64,000 nucleotides of DNA. Source: Sanguibacter keddieii DSM 10542. Its GTDB lineage: Bacteria; Actinomycetota; Actinomycetes; Actinomycetales; Cellulomonadaceae. The stretch spans positions 3,410,001 through 3,474,000 of the forward strand of contig NC_013521.1 in assembly GCF_000024925.1 (NCBI RefSeq), given 5' to 3'. The position numbers were made by a program, and so were the translations under genes. Positions 38,432 through 47,227 of the stretch are shown one piece after another. How positions within the stretch are numbered: position 1 is the first letter of the stretch; the number at the start of each line of letters is the position of its first letter. The notes under the pieces were generated by a model. The model saw nothing but the letters and a program-made list of their open reading frames with translations. It made no database searches and was not told the origin of the DNA.

Positions 38432-40890
38432 CAGACTCCCACCATCTCTGCGTCGTGCGCATAGCCGAGGCCGGTGGCCCCGACCTGGTCCAGACCGTCG
38501 GCGCCGTGCACCGGGTCGCCGTCGTAGAAGCGCGGGTCGGCCTGCAGCAGCGCCGTCGGCACGTCGAGCAGCTCGGTGACGCGTCCCGAGAGGACGATCG
38601 ACCCGAGCAGGCCGATGTCGTCGACGGTGCTGCGCTCGGCGCCCGCGTCGGACACGATCTCGACGATCTCCGAGACCACCATGGCCACGGTGCGCTCGCC
38701 GCGGGTGAAGACCACCAGCGGGATCTCCTCGGTCGGCTCCTCGAAGGACCCGAGGGCACGCGCCAGGCGCGAGACCGGGACGATCGCGTCGCGGTACTGG
38801 ATGACCTCGTGGCCGCCGACGAGCTCGAGGCGGTCCTGGGCGACGAGCTCGAGGCGCGTGACCATCGCGAGCGGGACCGCGACACGACGGCCCGACCCGA
38901 TCCCGACGACCAGCAGCTCGGTGACCTCGCCGGCCGAGACCGTCTTCTCGACGGCCGCGCGGTGGTCGAGGTCGGCGACCTCGCCCGAGAGCGAGCGGCG
39001 TGCGATGGCCTGCACGTCGAGGATGAGCGCGACCTGGCCGTCGCCCATGAGCGTCGCCCCGGCGTAGATGCCGATCGTCTTGAGCTGGGCCGCGAGCGGC
39101 TTGACGACGATCTCCTCGTTGTTGAGGACGCGGTCGACGACGAGCCCGAAGCGCTGGTTGTCGGCCTGGAGGACCGCGATGACCGCGGAGTCCCCGTCGC
39201 CGCGCGTCTGGCCCATGACGTCGCTGAGGCGCACGAGCGGCAGCAGCGACCCGCGGAGGCGGTACACCTCGGCCGAGCCGATGTGCTCGATGGCTTCCTG
39301 CGTCTTCTGCGTGTCGAGGGCGACGAGCTCCTGCAGGTTGACCTGCGGGATCGCGTAGATCTCGGAGCCTGAGCGCACCGTGAGCGCTGGCATGATCGCG
39401 AGGGTCAGCGGGATGCGCAGGCGCCACGTGGTGCCGCGACCCACCTCGCTCTCGACCTCGACGGCCCCGCCGATGGACTCGATGTTCGAGCGGACCACGT
39501 CCATGCCGACACCGCGGCCGGACACGTTGGTGACGGCTGCGGCGGTCGAGAACCCGGGGAGGAACACGAGGTTGAGGATGTCGCTCGTGGCCATCGCGTC
39601 GAGCTGCTCGGCCGTCTTGAGGCCACGCTCGAGCGCCTTGGCGGCGACCTTCTGCGGGTCGATGCCCGCGCCGTCGTCGCGGACCTCGACCATGACCTGC
39701 CCACCGGCGTGGTAGGCGCGCAGGGTCAGGACACCGGTCGAGGGCTTGCCCGAGGCGGTGCGGGTCGCGGGCGACTCGATGCCGTGGTCGACCGCGTTGC
39801 GCACGAGGTGCGTCAGCGGGTCCTTGACGGACTCGAGGAGCGAGCGGTCGAGCTCGGTGTCCCCGCCGACCATCTCCAGGCGCACCTCACGGGCGCAGGC
39901 GGCCGCGAGGTCGCGCACGATGCGCGGCATCTTGGACCAGATGTGGTCGATCGGCTGCATGCGGGTCTTCATGACCCCTTCCTGCAGCTCGGAGGCGATG
40001 AGGCTCAGGCGCTGCGAGGAGCGCGTCAGCTCGGCGTCGGAGTCGAACCCGGCGAGCTGGGCGATCTGGTTGCGGACGAGCACGAGCTCGCCGACCTGGC
40101 GCATGAGGTCGTCGAGCAGGTCGACGTCCACGCGGATCGAGGACTCGCTCGTCCCGCGCGAGGCCACGGACTCGGTGGCCTCGGGGGCTGCCGGGCGCGC
40201 CGGGGCGGGCGTCGCCGCAGGAGCCACCGGCGTGGTGGGCGCGGCGGCGACGACGGCTGCCGTGACAGCAGCGGCAGACGCCGCAGCGCTCACGGCCCGG
40301 TCGCCGTCCTGGGCGTCCGTCGCGGCGAGGACCGCCGCGACAGCCTCGTCCGCTGCGGCCGAGGCCGCGGCGGCTGCCAGCGGTGCGGCCGCGGCGACGG
40401 CTGCTGCCGCGAGGTCCTCGGCCGTGGGCTGGCCGACCTCGGGCGCGGCTGCCTCGGGCACGGTGCTCTCGGCTGCGGCCTCGGGCGCGGTCTCCACCTC
40501 GTCCTCGCCGTCCAGCGCGCGCTGGATCACCGCGATGACGTCGTCGACCTCGATGCCGGCCTCGCCACCGGTCGACTCGATGCGACCGAGCAGGTCACGG
40601 ATCGTGTCCACCATGCGCAGCAGCACGTCGGTGGTGTGCTGGTCCATGAGGCGACGTCCGTCGCGCAGCTCGACGAGCAGGCTCTCCCCGACGTGCGCGA
40701 CCCTCTCGAGGTCGCCGAACGCCAGGAACCCGCTGGTTCCCTTGATCGTGTGGATCGTGCGGAAGACGCTCGAGAGCAGCTCACGCGATCCCGGGGCGCT
40801 CTCGAGCGCGACCAGGTCCTGGTCCAGCTGGTCCAGGTTCTCGTAGCTCTCGATCAGGAACTCCCGAACGATGTCGTCAATGTCGTCCAC
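38431..40890 (-). CDS. cheA: Chemotaxis histidine kinase CheA with two CheW-like domains
   Basis: An 819-residue kinase. The HPt domain carries the phosphorylated H47 (TIHTIKGTSGF). A long Ala-rich linker (about 130-225) replaces a clear P2 domain. The dimerisation and ATPase domains show the N box near 365 (LVRNAVDHGIE), G1 near 407 (DDGAGID) and G2 near 457 (GRGVGMD). Two CheW-like P5 units follow, about 500-640 and 655-785. GTG 40890 follows GGAGGG at somewhat long spacing; the sequence before it is non-coding. It phosphorylates CheY and CheB. The sigma-28-like promoter is at 40943-40973. Confidence 0.95.
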   Translation of the reverse strand: MDDIDDIVREFLIESYENLDQLDQDLVALESAPGSRELLSSVFRTIHTIKGTSGFLAFGDLERVAHVGESLLVELRDGRRLMDQHTTDVLLRMVDTIRDLLGRIESTGGEAGIEVDDVIAVIQRALDGEDEVETAPEAAAESTVPEAAAPEVGQPTAEDLAAAAVAAAAPLAAAAASAAADEAVAAVLAATDAQDGDRAVSAAASAAAVTAAVVAAAPTTPVAPAATPAPARPAAPEATESVASRGTSESSIRVDVDLLDDLMRQVGELVLVRNQIAQLAGFDSDAELTRSSQRLSLIASELQEGVMKTRMQPIDHIWSKMPRIVRDLAAACAREVRLEMVGGDTELDRSLLESVKDPLTHLVRNAVDHGIESPATRTASGKPSTGVLTLRAYHAGGQVMVEVRDDGAGIDPQKVAAKALERGLKTAEQLDAMATSDILNLVFLPGFSTAAAVTNVSGRGVGMDVVRSNIESIGGAVEVESEVGRGTTWRLRIPLTLAIMPALTVRSGSEIYAIPQVNLQELVALDTQKTQEAIEHIGSAEVYRLRGSLLPLVRLSDVMGQTRGDGDSAVIAVLQADNQRFGLVVDRVLNNEEIVVKPLAAQLKTIGIYAGATLMGDGQVALILDVQAIARRSLSGEVADLDHRAAVEKTVSAGEVTELLVVGIGSGRRVAVPLAMVTRLELVAQDRLELVGGHEVIQYRDAIVPVSRLARALGSFEEPTEEIPLVVFTRGERTVAMVVSEIVEIVSDAGAERSTVDDIGLLGSIVLSGRVTELLDVPTALLQADPRFYDGDPVHGADGLDQVGATGLGYAHDAEMVGV

Positions 40891-40942
40891 TGACGCACTC
40901 CCTCCGCTTCGCGGACGGATAGTTCTACCCGTCACGATCCAC

Positions 40943-40973
40943 AGATCGGTCGCCACGGACCGGGTATGAGGGA
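40943..40973 (-). promoter_or_regulatory. Sigma-28-like promoter of cheA-cheW
   Basis: CTCA (40970-40967), 16 bases, then ACCGATCT (40950-40943). The decamer CCTCATACCC around the -35 box is identical to those ahead of flbD and fliM. The expected leader is about 45 bases. Confidence 0.6.
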
Positions 40974-41131
40974 TTGAACCGTCAACCACCGGGTGACTCG
41001 TGGGCGACGGCGCACACACGGCACCGGGCGGCCGGGCCACGGAGGCTCCGTGCCGCAGCCCGTGCGCGGCACACCTCGACACGCAGCACACCGAGCGGTG
41101 GACCTCGCAGCGTGGCCGGGAACCCCTGGGG

Positions 41132-41137
41132 TAGTCT
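41132..41137 (+). promoter_or_regulatory. -10 box of a possible leaderless csrA promoter
   Basis: TAGTCT ends 7 bases before the csrA ATG, so transcription would begin at or next to the start codon. No good ribosome-binding site precedes the ATG. Confidence 0.4.
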
Positions 41138-41144
41138 CGTCAGC

Positions 41145-41435
41145 ATGCTGGTGCTGAGTCGACGTGTCGGGGAGAAGCTCCTCATCGGCGACGACATCGT
41201 CATCACCATCATCGACACCCGCGGGGACGGCGTCCGGATCGGCATCGACGCCCCCCGGTCCATGCGCGTCAACCGCGCCGAGGTCGTCGAGGCCGTCCAG
41301 GCCAGCAACATCGCCGCGACCACGGTCGACGACGACACCCAGGCCGCGCTCATCGCCCTGGTCTCCCAGGCCGCGAAGCCCACGAGCACCGAGACGCCCA
41401 GCACCCCGGCCGACGAGGACTCCTCGCCCGCCTGA
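41145..41435 (+). CDS. csrA: Carbon storage regulator CsrA with C-terminal extension
   Basis: A 96-residue protein. Residues 1-60 are a canonical CsrA (MLVLSRRVGEKLLIGDDIVI, RIGIDAPRSMRVNR). The remaining 35 or so residues (Ala/Thr/Pro/Glu/Ser tail) are extra compared with the usual 60-75. CsrA binds GGA motifs in mRNA leaders and in Gram-positives represses flagellin until FliW sequesters it. It is the only plus-strand gene in the motility region, divergent from cheA and convergent with the FlhF-like gene. Confidence 0.93.
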   Translation: MLVLSRRVGEKLLIGDDIVITIIDTRGDGVRIGIDAPRSMRVNRAEVVEAVQASNIAATTVDDDTQAALIALVSQAAKPTSTETPSTPADEDSSPA

Positions 41436-41508
41436 GCGGCTGCCTGGCCTGCTGGCCACCCCGGCCGCGCCGGGTCCTGACCGAGCCTGCCCGGCTCTGC
41501 CCTGCCGC

Positions 41509-42888
41509 TCAGTCCCAGGCGGGGTCGTCGAGGTGCTCGTCGAGGAGGGCCGCCCACACGAGCGCGCTCGCCGGGAAGCCGTCGAGCAGGCCCACCGGGA
41601 CGCCGAGCTCGAGGATCGCCGCGGGCTGCGACGTCGCCGAGACGTTGCGGGCCGCGAGGGCGTCGAAGGGCCGGTGCTGCGCGACCGCGGTCATCCAGCG
41701 GCGCGCGTCCGCGAGGCTGCGGTCGGCCTCGACGACGGCCCACACCTGGTCCGGGTCGAAGGACGCGACGAGCGACGACGCGATGGTCCAGTCCGACGCG
41801 TCCGCGCCGACCCCGAGCGCGACGACGAGCGGCGCCTCGGACTCCACGGTCGCGGCGCGCAGCCGGCGGGCGGACATGCCGGTGATGACCCAGGGGCCGT
41901 AGCCCGTCTGCGGGTCGAGCCGTCCCGCGAGCGCGATGCCGGAGTCCGGGACGCCGACGCGACGCGCGACGAGGCGCGCGGCCTCGACGACCTGCTCTCC
42001 CTGCCCGGCGACGACCACCACGGAGGCGGGCTCGCGCACGACGGCGGGCGCGCGCGGCACCCGGGCGAGCACCTGGGACAGCGGGTAGGTCCCCTGCCCG
42101 GCCGGGAGCTCGGCGAGCAGCTTCTTGGGGACCCCGACGCCGAGGAGCTCGGGGATGCTCGCCCCGGTGGTGCGCACGACGACGAACTCCGCGGGGCGGA
42201 CCTCCTTGTCGAGGACCACGGGGCTCGGGCCCGACGGCGCGCTCTTGCGCGCCCACGGGTTGCTGCGCCGTGCGGACGTCTGGCCGAAGGGCGCCGCGGC
42301 GGGCACCGTGCCGAGGAGGCTCCCCGCCAGACCGGGCTGGGTCGGCGACGCCGCCGCGGCCTGGGCAGCGGTGGCGGCGGCCTCGTCGGCCTGACGGGTC
42401 TCCGAGGCGAGCTGGCGCACCGAGTCGAGGATCGACGCGAAGCTGTCCTGCTCGGTCGACACCGGGGCGACGCTGTCGTCCTCGGGCGCGGCCTCGCGGG
42501 CAGAGCCGTGGCGGTCGGCGGCGTCGGCGGCCGCGAGCAGCGCGTCGATGCCGACGGGCTGGACGTCGGCCGTGCCCTCGTCGACGGCCGCCCGCCGGGC
42601 GGCGTCGTCACCCGACGTGCCGAGCCCCGCGGTGAAGGAGGACGCCGTCGGGCCGGTGCTGCCCAGGCTGCCGCGGCTGCCCGGGGTGACGAGCGGACCA
42701 GGGACGTAGGCGACCTCGTCCGGGACCTCGACGGTCAGCTCGAAGCGTTCCTTGGCGAAGAACCCGGCCACACCTCCGGTGCGGACGCGCTCGGCCTTGA
42801 CGACCTTGGCGGTGGGGCCGATCTCACCGTGCACGCGCACGATGAGGGCCTCGAGGTCGGTCCCCTCAAGCAGCAATCGCTTCGACAT
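41509..42888 (-). CDS. FlhF-like protein lacking the GTPase P-loop
   Basis: A 459-residue protein in the usual flhF position after flhA, whose end it overlaps by 23 bases. The N-terminus (LEGTDLEALIVRVHGEIGPTA then GGVAGFFAKERFELTVEVP) matches the FlhF N-domain. Where FlhF has GPTGVGKTTT, this protein reads VVVVAGQGEQVVEAARLVA, without Lys-Ser/Thr. The rest keeps an alternating alpha/beta pattern ending ILELGVPVGLLDGFPASALVWA. It is probably a degenerate SRP-type GTPase homologue with a structural or regulatory role in placing flagella. ATG 42888 is preferred; a TTG three codons earlier is possible. Confidence 0.7.
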   Translation of the reverse strand: MSKRLLLEGTDLEALIVRVHGEIGPTAKVVKAERVRTGGVAGFFAKERFELTVEVPDEVAYVPGPLVTPGSRGSLGSTGPTASSFTAGLGTSGDDAARRAAVDEGTADVQPVGIDALLAAADAADRHGSAREAAPEDDSVAPVSTEQDSFASILDSVRQLASETRQADEAAATAAQAAAASPTQPGLAGSLLGTVPAAAPFGQTSARRSNPWARKSAPSGPSPVVLDKEVRPAEFVVVRTTGASIPELLGVGVPKKLLAELPAGQGTYPLSQVLARVPRAPAVVREPASVVVVAGQGEQVVEAARLVARRVGVPDSGIALAGRLDPQTGYGPWVITGMSARRLRAATVESEAPLVVALGVGADASDWTIASSLVASFDPDQVWAVVEADRSLADARRWMTAVAQHRPFDALAARNVSATSQPAAILELGVPVGLLDGFPASALVWAALLDEHLDDPAWD

Positions 42889-44926
42889 CGCGGACAACCC
42901 CCACAGCCTCGATCTTCACACCGGATCCGGTGACCTCGGAGTATGACATCACGGGGGCCTCGCCGTGGTGGGTGGCCACGAGGGAGCGCAGCGCGGGGCG
43001 TAGCGCCGGGGCGCACACGAGCACCACGTCGACGCCCTGGCTCTCGGCCGCGGCCCGGCCTGCGGCGAAGGACCGCAGCATGGCCTCGAGGCGGTTCGGG
43101 TCGAGCAGGATCTGGGTGCCCTGCTCCCCCGGGCGCAGCCCCTCGAGCAGCGCCTGCTCGAGGACCGGCTCGAGGGTCATGACCCGGAGCACGCCCTCGT
43201 GGCTGTGCGCGGCGGTGATCGCGGGGGCCAGCTGCAGGCGCGCGGCCTCGACGAGGCCCTCGGCGTCGGTCGAGATCTTGGCGCGCAGGGTGAGCGCCTC
43301 GTAGATGCGTCCGAGGTCGCGGACCGGGACCTGCTCGGTGAGCAGCCGCTGGAGCACGCGCTGCACCTCGCCGAGCGTCAGCAGGTTCGGCACGAGCTCG
43401 TCGACGACCGCGGGGTTCACCTGCTTGACGCCCTCCGTGAGCACGCGGACGTCCTCGCGGCTCAGCAGCCTGTCGGCGTTGCTGACGATGACGTTCGACA
43501 GGTGCGTGATGAGCACCGACACGCGGTCGACGACGGTCGCGCCCGTCATCTCGGCGGCGAAGCGCATCTCGGAGGGCACCCACTTGCCGGCGAGGCCGAA
43601 CACGGGCTCGTGGACCTCGGTGCCGGGCAGCGAGCCGAGGTCGTCGCCGAGGGCGAGGACCCGGCCGGGCGGCACCTCGCCGCGGGCGGCCTCGACGCCG
43701 GAGATGCGCAGCACGTACGTCGACGCGGGCAGCTCGACCGAGTCGCGGGTGCGCACCGGCGGGACCACGATCCCGAGGTCGAGGGCCACCTTGCGGCGCA
43801 GGCCCCGGATGCGGGCGAGGAGGTCGTCGTCAGAGCCGGCGCTCACGAGGTCGACGAGGTTGGGCGCGAGCAGGATCTCGAGGGCGGAGACCCGCATGTC
43901 CTCGATGAGCTTCTCGGGGGTGTCGGCCACCGGGGCGACGGTCTCGCGGATGGCGGCGTCGAGCTCGGCGTCCTTGGCGATCTTGGCGTCGCGCGCCTTG
44001 ATGCGCTGGGCACCCAGCAGCAGGCAGGCGCCGACGAGGATGAACGGCAGCTTGGGCATGCCGGGCAGGAGCGCGAGGGCGATCGCGGCGCTGCCCGCGA
44101 TGAGCAGCGAGTTGCGGGACTGCGAGAGCTGCTTGGACGCCGAGGTGCCGAGGTCGGAGTCGGCGGTGGCCCGGGTGACGATGAGACCGGTGGACACCGA
44201 GAGCAGCAGGGCGGGGATCTGGGTGACGAGCCCGTCGCCGATGGTGAGCAGCGAGTACGTCTCGACGGCCTCGCCGACCTCCATGCCGCGCTGCATCATG
44301 CCGATCGCGATGCCGCCGACCAGGTTGATGATGGTGATGATGATGCCGGCGATCGCGTCGCCCTTGACGAACTTGGAACCACCGTCCATCGCACCGTAGA
44401 AGTCGGCCTCGGCGGCGACGTCCGCGCGGCGCTGGCGCGCCTGGTCCTCGGTGATGAGCCCGGAGTTGAGGTCGGCGTCGATGGCCATCTGCTTGCCGGG
44501 CATCGCGTCGAGGGTGAAGCGGGCGCCGACCTCGGCCACGCGCCCGGCACCGTTGGTGATGACCACGAACTGGATCACCACGAGGATGAGGAAGATGACG
44601 AGCCCGATGATGAGCGAGCCGCCGACCACGAAGTGCCCGAAGGCGTCGATGACCTCGCCGGCGTAGCCGTCACGGAGCACGAGGCGGGTCGAGGCCACGT
44701 TGAGCCCGAGCCGGAACAGCGTCGCGACGAGGATCAACGAGGGGAAGACCGAGAAGTCGAGCGGTCGCTGCACGTACATGGTCGTCAGCAGGATGACCAG
44801 GGACATGACGATGTTGACGACGATGAGCACGTCGAGCAGCCAGGCGGGCAGCGGGATGACGAGCAGCATCACGATGCCGACCACCCCGACGGGTACCGCC
44901 AGCTTGGCGAGGTCGCGGTTCTTCAT
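42866..44926 (-). CDS. flhA: Flagellar export protein FlhA
   Basis: A 686-residue component of the flagellar type III export gate. The N-terminal half has about eight membrane helices with the FHIPEP-family loop (PSLILVATLFRLGLNVASTRLVL, ITNGAGRVAEVGARFTLDAMPGKQMAIDADL, here named in two parts). The cytosolic C-domain binds chaperone-substrate complexes. Start ATG with GGAGG upstream, overlapping flhB by ATGA. Length matches the family. Confidence 0.96.
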   Translation of the reverse strand: MKNRDLAKLAVPVGVVGIVMLLVIPLPAWLLDVLIVVNIVMSLVILLTTMYVQRPLDFSVFPSLILVATLFRLGLNVASTRLVLRDGYAGEVIDAFGHFVVGGSLIIGLVIFLILVVIQFVVITNGAGRVAEVGARFTLDAMPGKQMAIDADLNSGLITEDQARQRRADVAAEADFYGAMDGGSKFVKGDAIAGIIITIINLVGGIAIGMMQRGMEVGEAVETYSLLTIGDGLVTQIPALLLSVSTGLIVTRATADSDLGTSASKQLSQSRNSLLIAGSAAIALALLPGMPKLPFILVGACLLLGAQRIKARDAKIAKDAELDAAIRETVAPVADTPEKLIEDMRVSALEILLAPNLVDLVSAGSDDDLLARIRGLRRKVALDLGIVVPPVRTRDSVELPASTYVLRISGVEAARGEVPPGRVLALGDDLGSLPGTEVHEPVFGLAGKWVPSEMRFAAEMTGATVVDRVSVLITHLSNVIVSNADRLLSREDVRVLTEGVKQVNPAVVDELVPNLLTLGEVQRVLQRLLTEQVPVRDLGRIYEALTLRAKISTDAEGLVEAARLQLAPAITAAHSHEGVLRVMTLEPVLEQALLEGLRPGEQGTQILLDPNRLEAMLRSFAAGRAAAESQGVDVVLVCAPALRPALRSLVATHHGEAPVMSYSEVTGSGVKIEAVGVVRDVEAIAA

Positions 44927-46191
44927 GCTCGGGCCTCCGAGAGGGTGGACGTCCCCGGTGCGGGGCCGTCGGGCTGCGTGGTGGTCTGGGTGCTGGTCTG
45001 CGATGCGGTGGGCGCCTCGCCGTCCGGCGGGCGCGCCGTGCGCGACGCCCGGGTGCGGCGTGCGGGCGGCGGGGTGCCGGGTGGTGGTTCGGGGATGGTC
45101 GGCTGCGGCATGCTGCGGACGCCGTCCGTGCTGGCGCCCCGGCGCTTGAGGGCCATGACGAAGGCGAGCACCTGGGCGACCGCCGCGTAGAGGTCGGCGG
45201 GGATCTCCTCGCCGATCTCGCACGCTCCGTGCAGGGCACGGGCCAGCGGCACGTCGGAGATCATCGGGACGCTCTTCTCGGCCGCGACCTCGCGGATGCG
45301 GGCGGCGACGTGGCCGGCGCCCTTGGCGACGACGCGCGGTGCGCCGGTGCCGGCCTCGTACTTCAGGGCGACGGCGACGTGCGTCGGGTTGACGAGCACC
45401 ACGTCGGCGTCGCCCACCGAGGCGATCATGCGGTTGCGGCTCATGGCGATCTGCTTGGAGCGGATGGCGCCCTTGAGCTGCGGGTCTCCCTCGGACTGCT
45501 TGTTCTCCTGCTTGACCTCGTACTTCGACATCCGCGTCTTCTTGCGGTTGCGCTTCATCACCACGACGAGGTCGAGGATGGCGAGGGCGATGCCGGCGGC
45601 CACCGCGCTCCACAGCAGCGCCTGGATGCCGCCGCCCGCCGCCGACAGCAGCGCGCCGACGGACAGGCCGCCCGCGGTGAGCAGCACCGGCATGAGGTTC
45701 TGGATCGCGATGTAGAGCACGAGCCCGACGACGAGGGTCTTGGCGAGGGCCTTGACGCCCTGCCACAGCGCCTGTCCGCCGAAGGTGTTCTTGATGCCCT
45801 TGACGAGGTTGAAGTGGTCGAACTTCGGCTTGAGCTTCTTGGTCGCGACGTGCAGGCCGCCCTGCGACACGTTGCCCACGACCGCCGCGAGGACCACCAC
45901 GACGAGCAGCGGCGTGAGGCTCGTGAGGATGGAGTCCATCCCGGTGCCGAGCAGGTCGACGACCACGAGCGGGTCCGGGTTCGAGATGATCTCGCGGACG
46001 GCGCTCAGCTGGTCGACCGCGGCCTCGGCACCGCGGCCGAGAGCCACGGGCAGCATGACCGCGGCGGCGCCGATGCCGAGCCAGGCGCTGAGGTCCTGCG
46101 ACCGCTGGAGCGCACCGTCCTTGCGGTTCTGCTTCATCCGCTTCGGTGTCGCCTGCTCGGTCTTCTCCCCCGAGTCACCTCCCCCGCTCAC
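44923..46191 (-). CDS. flhB: Flagellar export switch protein FlhB
   Basis: A 422-residue export gate protein. Four membrane helices lie between residues 30 and 212. The autocleavage motif N268-P-T-H271 is intact in VVLVNPTHVAVAL, so the hook-to-filament substrate switch should work. The C-terminal 60 residues are a Pro/Thr-rich tail not typical of enteric FlhB. The GTG start overlaps the fliR stop (GTGA). Confidence 0.96.
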   Translation of the reverse strand: MSGGGDSGEKTEQATPKRMKQNRKDGALQRSQDLSAWLGIGAAAVMLPVALGRGAEAAVDQLSAVREIISNPDPLVVVDLLGTGMDSILTSLTPLLVVVVLAAVVGNVSQGGLHVATKKLKPKFDHFNLVKGIKNTFGGQALWQGVKALAKTLVVGLVLYIAIQNLMPVLLTAGGLSVGALLSAAGGGIQALLWSAVAAGIALAILDLVVVMKRNRKKTRMSKYEVKQENKQSEGDPQLKGAIRSKQIAMSRNRMIASVGDADVVLVNPTHVAVALKYEAGTGAPRVVAKGAGHVAARIREVAAEKSVPMISDVPLARALHGACEIGEEIPADLYAAVAQVLAFVMALKRRGASTDGVRSMPQPTIPEPPPGTPPPARRTRASRTARPPDGEAPTASQTSTQTTTQPDGPAPGTSTLSEARA

Positions 46192-46946
46192 GAGGTGACC
46201 CCCAGCATCGACTCGAGGGACGTGCCCGTGAGGGACTCGATGATCCGCGGCATCGCGAGGTAGGTGAGCGACGCGAGGCTGAGCGTGAGCAAGATCTTCA
46301 GCGGGAAGCCGAGCGCGAAGGCGTTGAGCGCGGGAGCCACACGGGTGAGCAGGCCGAGGCCGACGTCGGCGAGGAACAGCACGACCACGAGCGGCCCGGC
46401 GATCTGCAGCGTCGCGAGGAACATGCCCGTGAGGCTCGACGTGAGGGCCTCGCCGAGGCGGGCGAGGTCGAGGGTGGACCCGAGCGGGAGCGCGTCGAAG
46501 GTCCGGACGAGCCCGCCGATGACCATCTGGTAGCCGTTCGAGGCGAAGAGGATGACCACGGCGGTCAGCTGGTAGAGCCGGGCGAACTGCGCGCCGTTGA
46601 CCTGGGTCATCGGGTCGAAGCCCTGGGCCAGCGAGAACCCGCCCATGAGGTCGATGAGCGCGCCCGCCGACTGGACGGCCGAGAACACGACCGCCACGAG
46701 GAACCCCAGCCCGGCTCCGATGATGGCCTCCCCCACGAGCAGCACGACGTACTCGCCGGTGCTGTCCGGGACCAGGTTCTCCACGCGCGGCGAGACGGCG
46801 AGCGCGAGACCGGTCGCCAGCATGACCTTGACGGTCGCGGGGATGCCGCGGTGCGAGAACGGCGGCGCGACGACGAGGAACGCCACCATGCGCACGCCCA
46901 CGAGCATGAGGGACTCGAGCGCGCCGAGGGAGAGGCTGAGGGTCAC
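46188..46946 (-). CDS. fliR: Flagellar export protein FliR
   Basis: A 252-residue integral membrane protein with about six helices, part of the FliPQR export channel. Typical segments are FLVVAPPFSHRGIPATVKVML and GFPLKILLTLSLASL near the C-terminus. GTG start at 46946, 3 bases after the fliQ stop. Coupled to flhB downstream. Confidence 0.95.
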   Translation of the reverse strand: MTLSLSLGALESLMLVGVRMVAFLVVAPPFSHRGIPATVKVMLATGLALAVSPRVENLVPDSTGEYVVLLVGEAIIGAGLGFLVAVVFSAVQSAGALIDLMGGFSLAQGFDPMTQVNGAQFARLYQLTAVVILFASNGYQMVIGGLVRTFDALPLGSTLDLARLGEALTSSLTGMFLATLQIAGPLVVVLFLADVGLGLLTRVAPALNAFALGFPLKILLTLSLASLTYLAMPRIIESLTGTSLESMLGVTS

Positions 46947-46949
46947 CGG

Positions 46950-47222
46950 TCAGCCCCCGAGCAGACCGGGGATGCGGCCGAAGAGCTCGTGGGTGAACGA
47001 GATCATCTCGGAGATCATCCAGTGCCCGGAGATCAGCAGCGCGAGTGAGACCGCGATGGCCTTGGGCACGAAGCTGAGGGTGACCTCCTGGATCTGGGTG
47101 ATGGACTGCAGGAGCGAGACCGCAAAACCGACGACGAGCGCCGTGATGAGGACCGGTGCGCACAGCTTGGCCGCGATGATGAGGCCCTGCACGCCGATGT
47201 CGAGGACTGCCGAGGTGTCCAT
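46950..47222 (-). CDS. fliQ: Flagellar export protein FliQ
   Basis: A 90-residue protein with two membrane helices around QSITQIQEVTLSFVPK, the family signature. It joins FliP and FliR in the export channel of the basal body. It starts 5 bases after fliP ends. Confidence 0.95.
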   Translation of the reverse strand: MDTSAVLDIGVQGLIIAAKLCAPVLITALVVGFAVSLLQSITQIQEVTLSFVPKAIAVSLALLISGHWMISEMISFTHELFGRIPGLLGG

Positions 47223-47227
47223 GGCCG

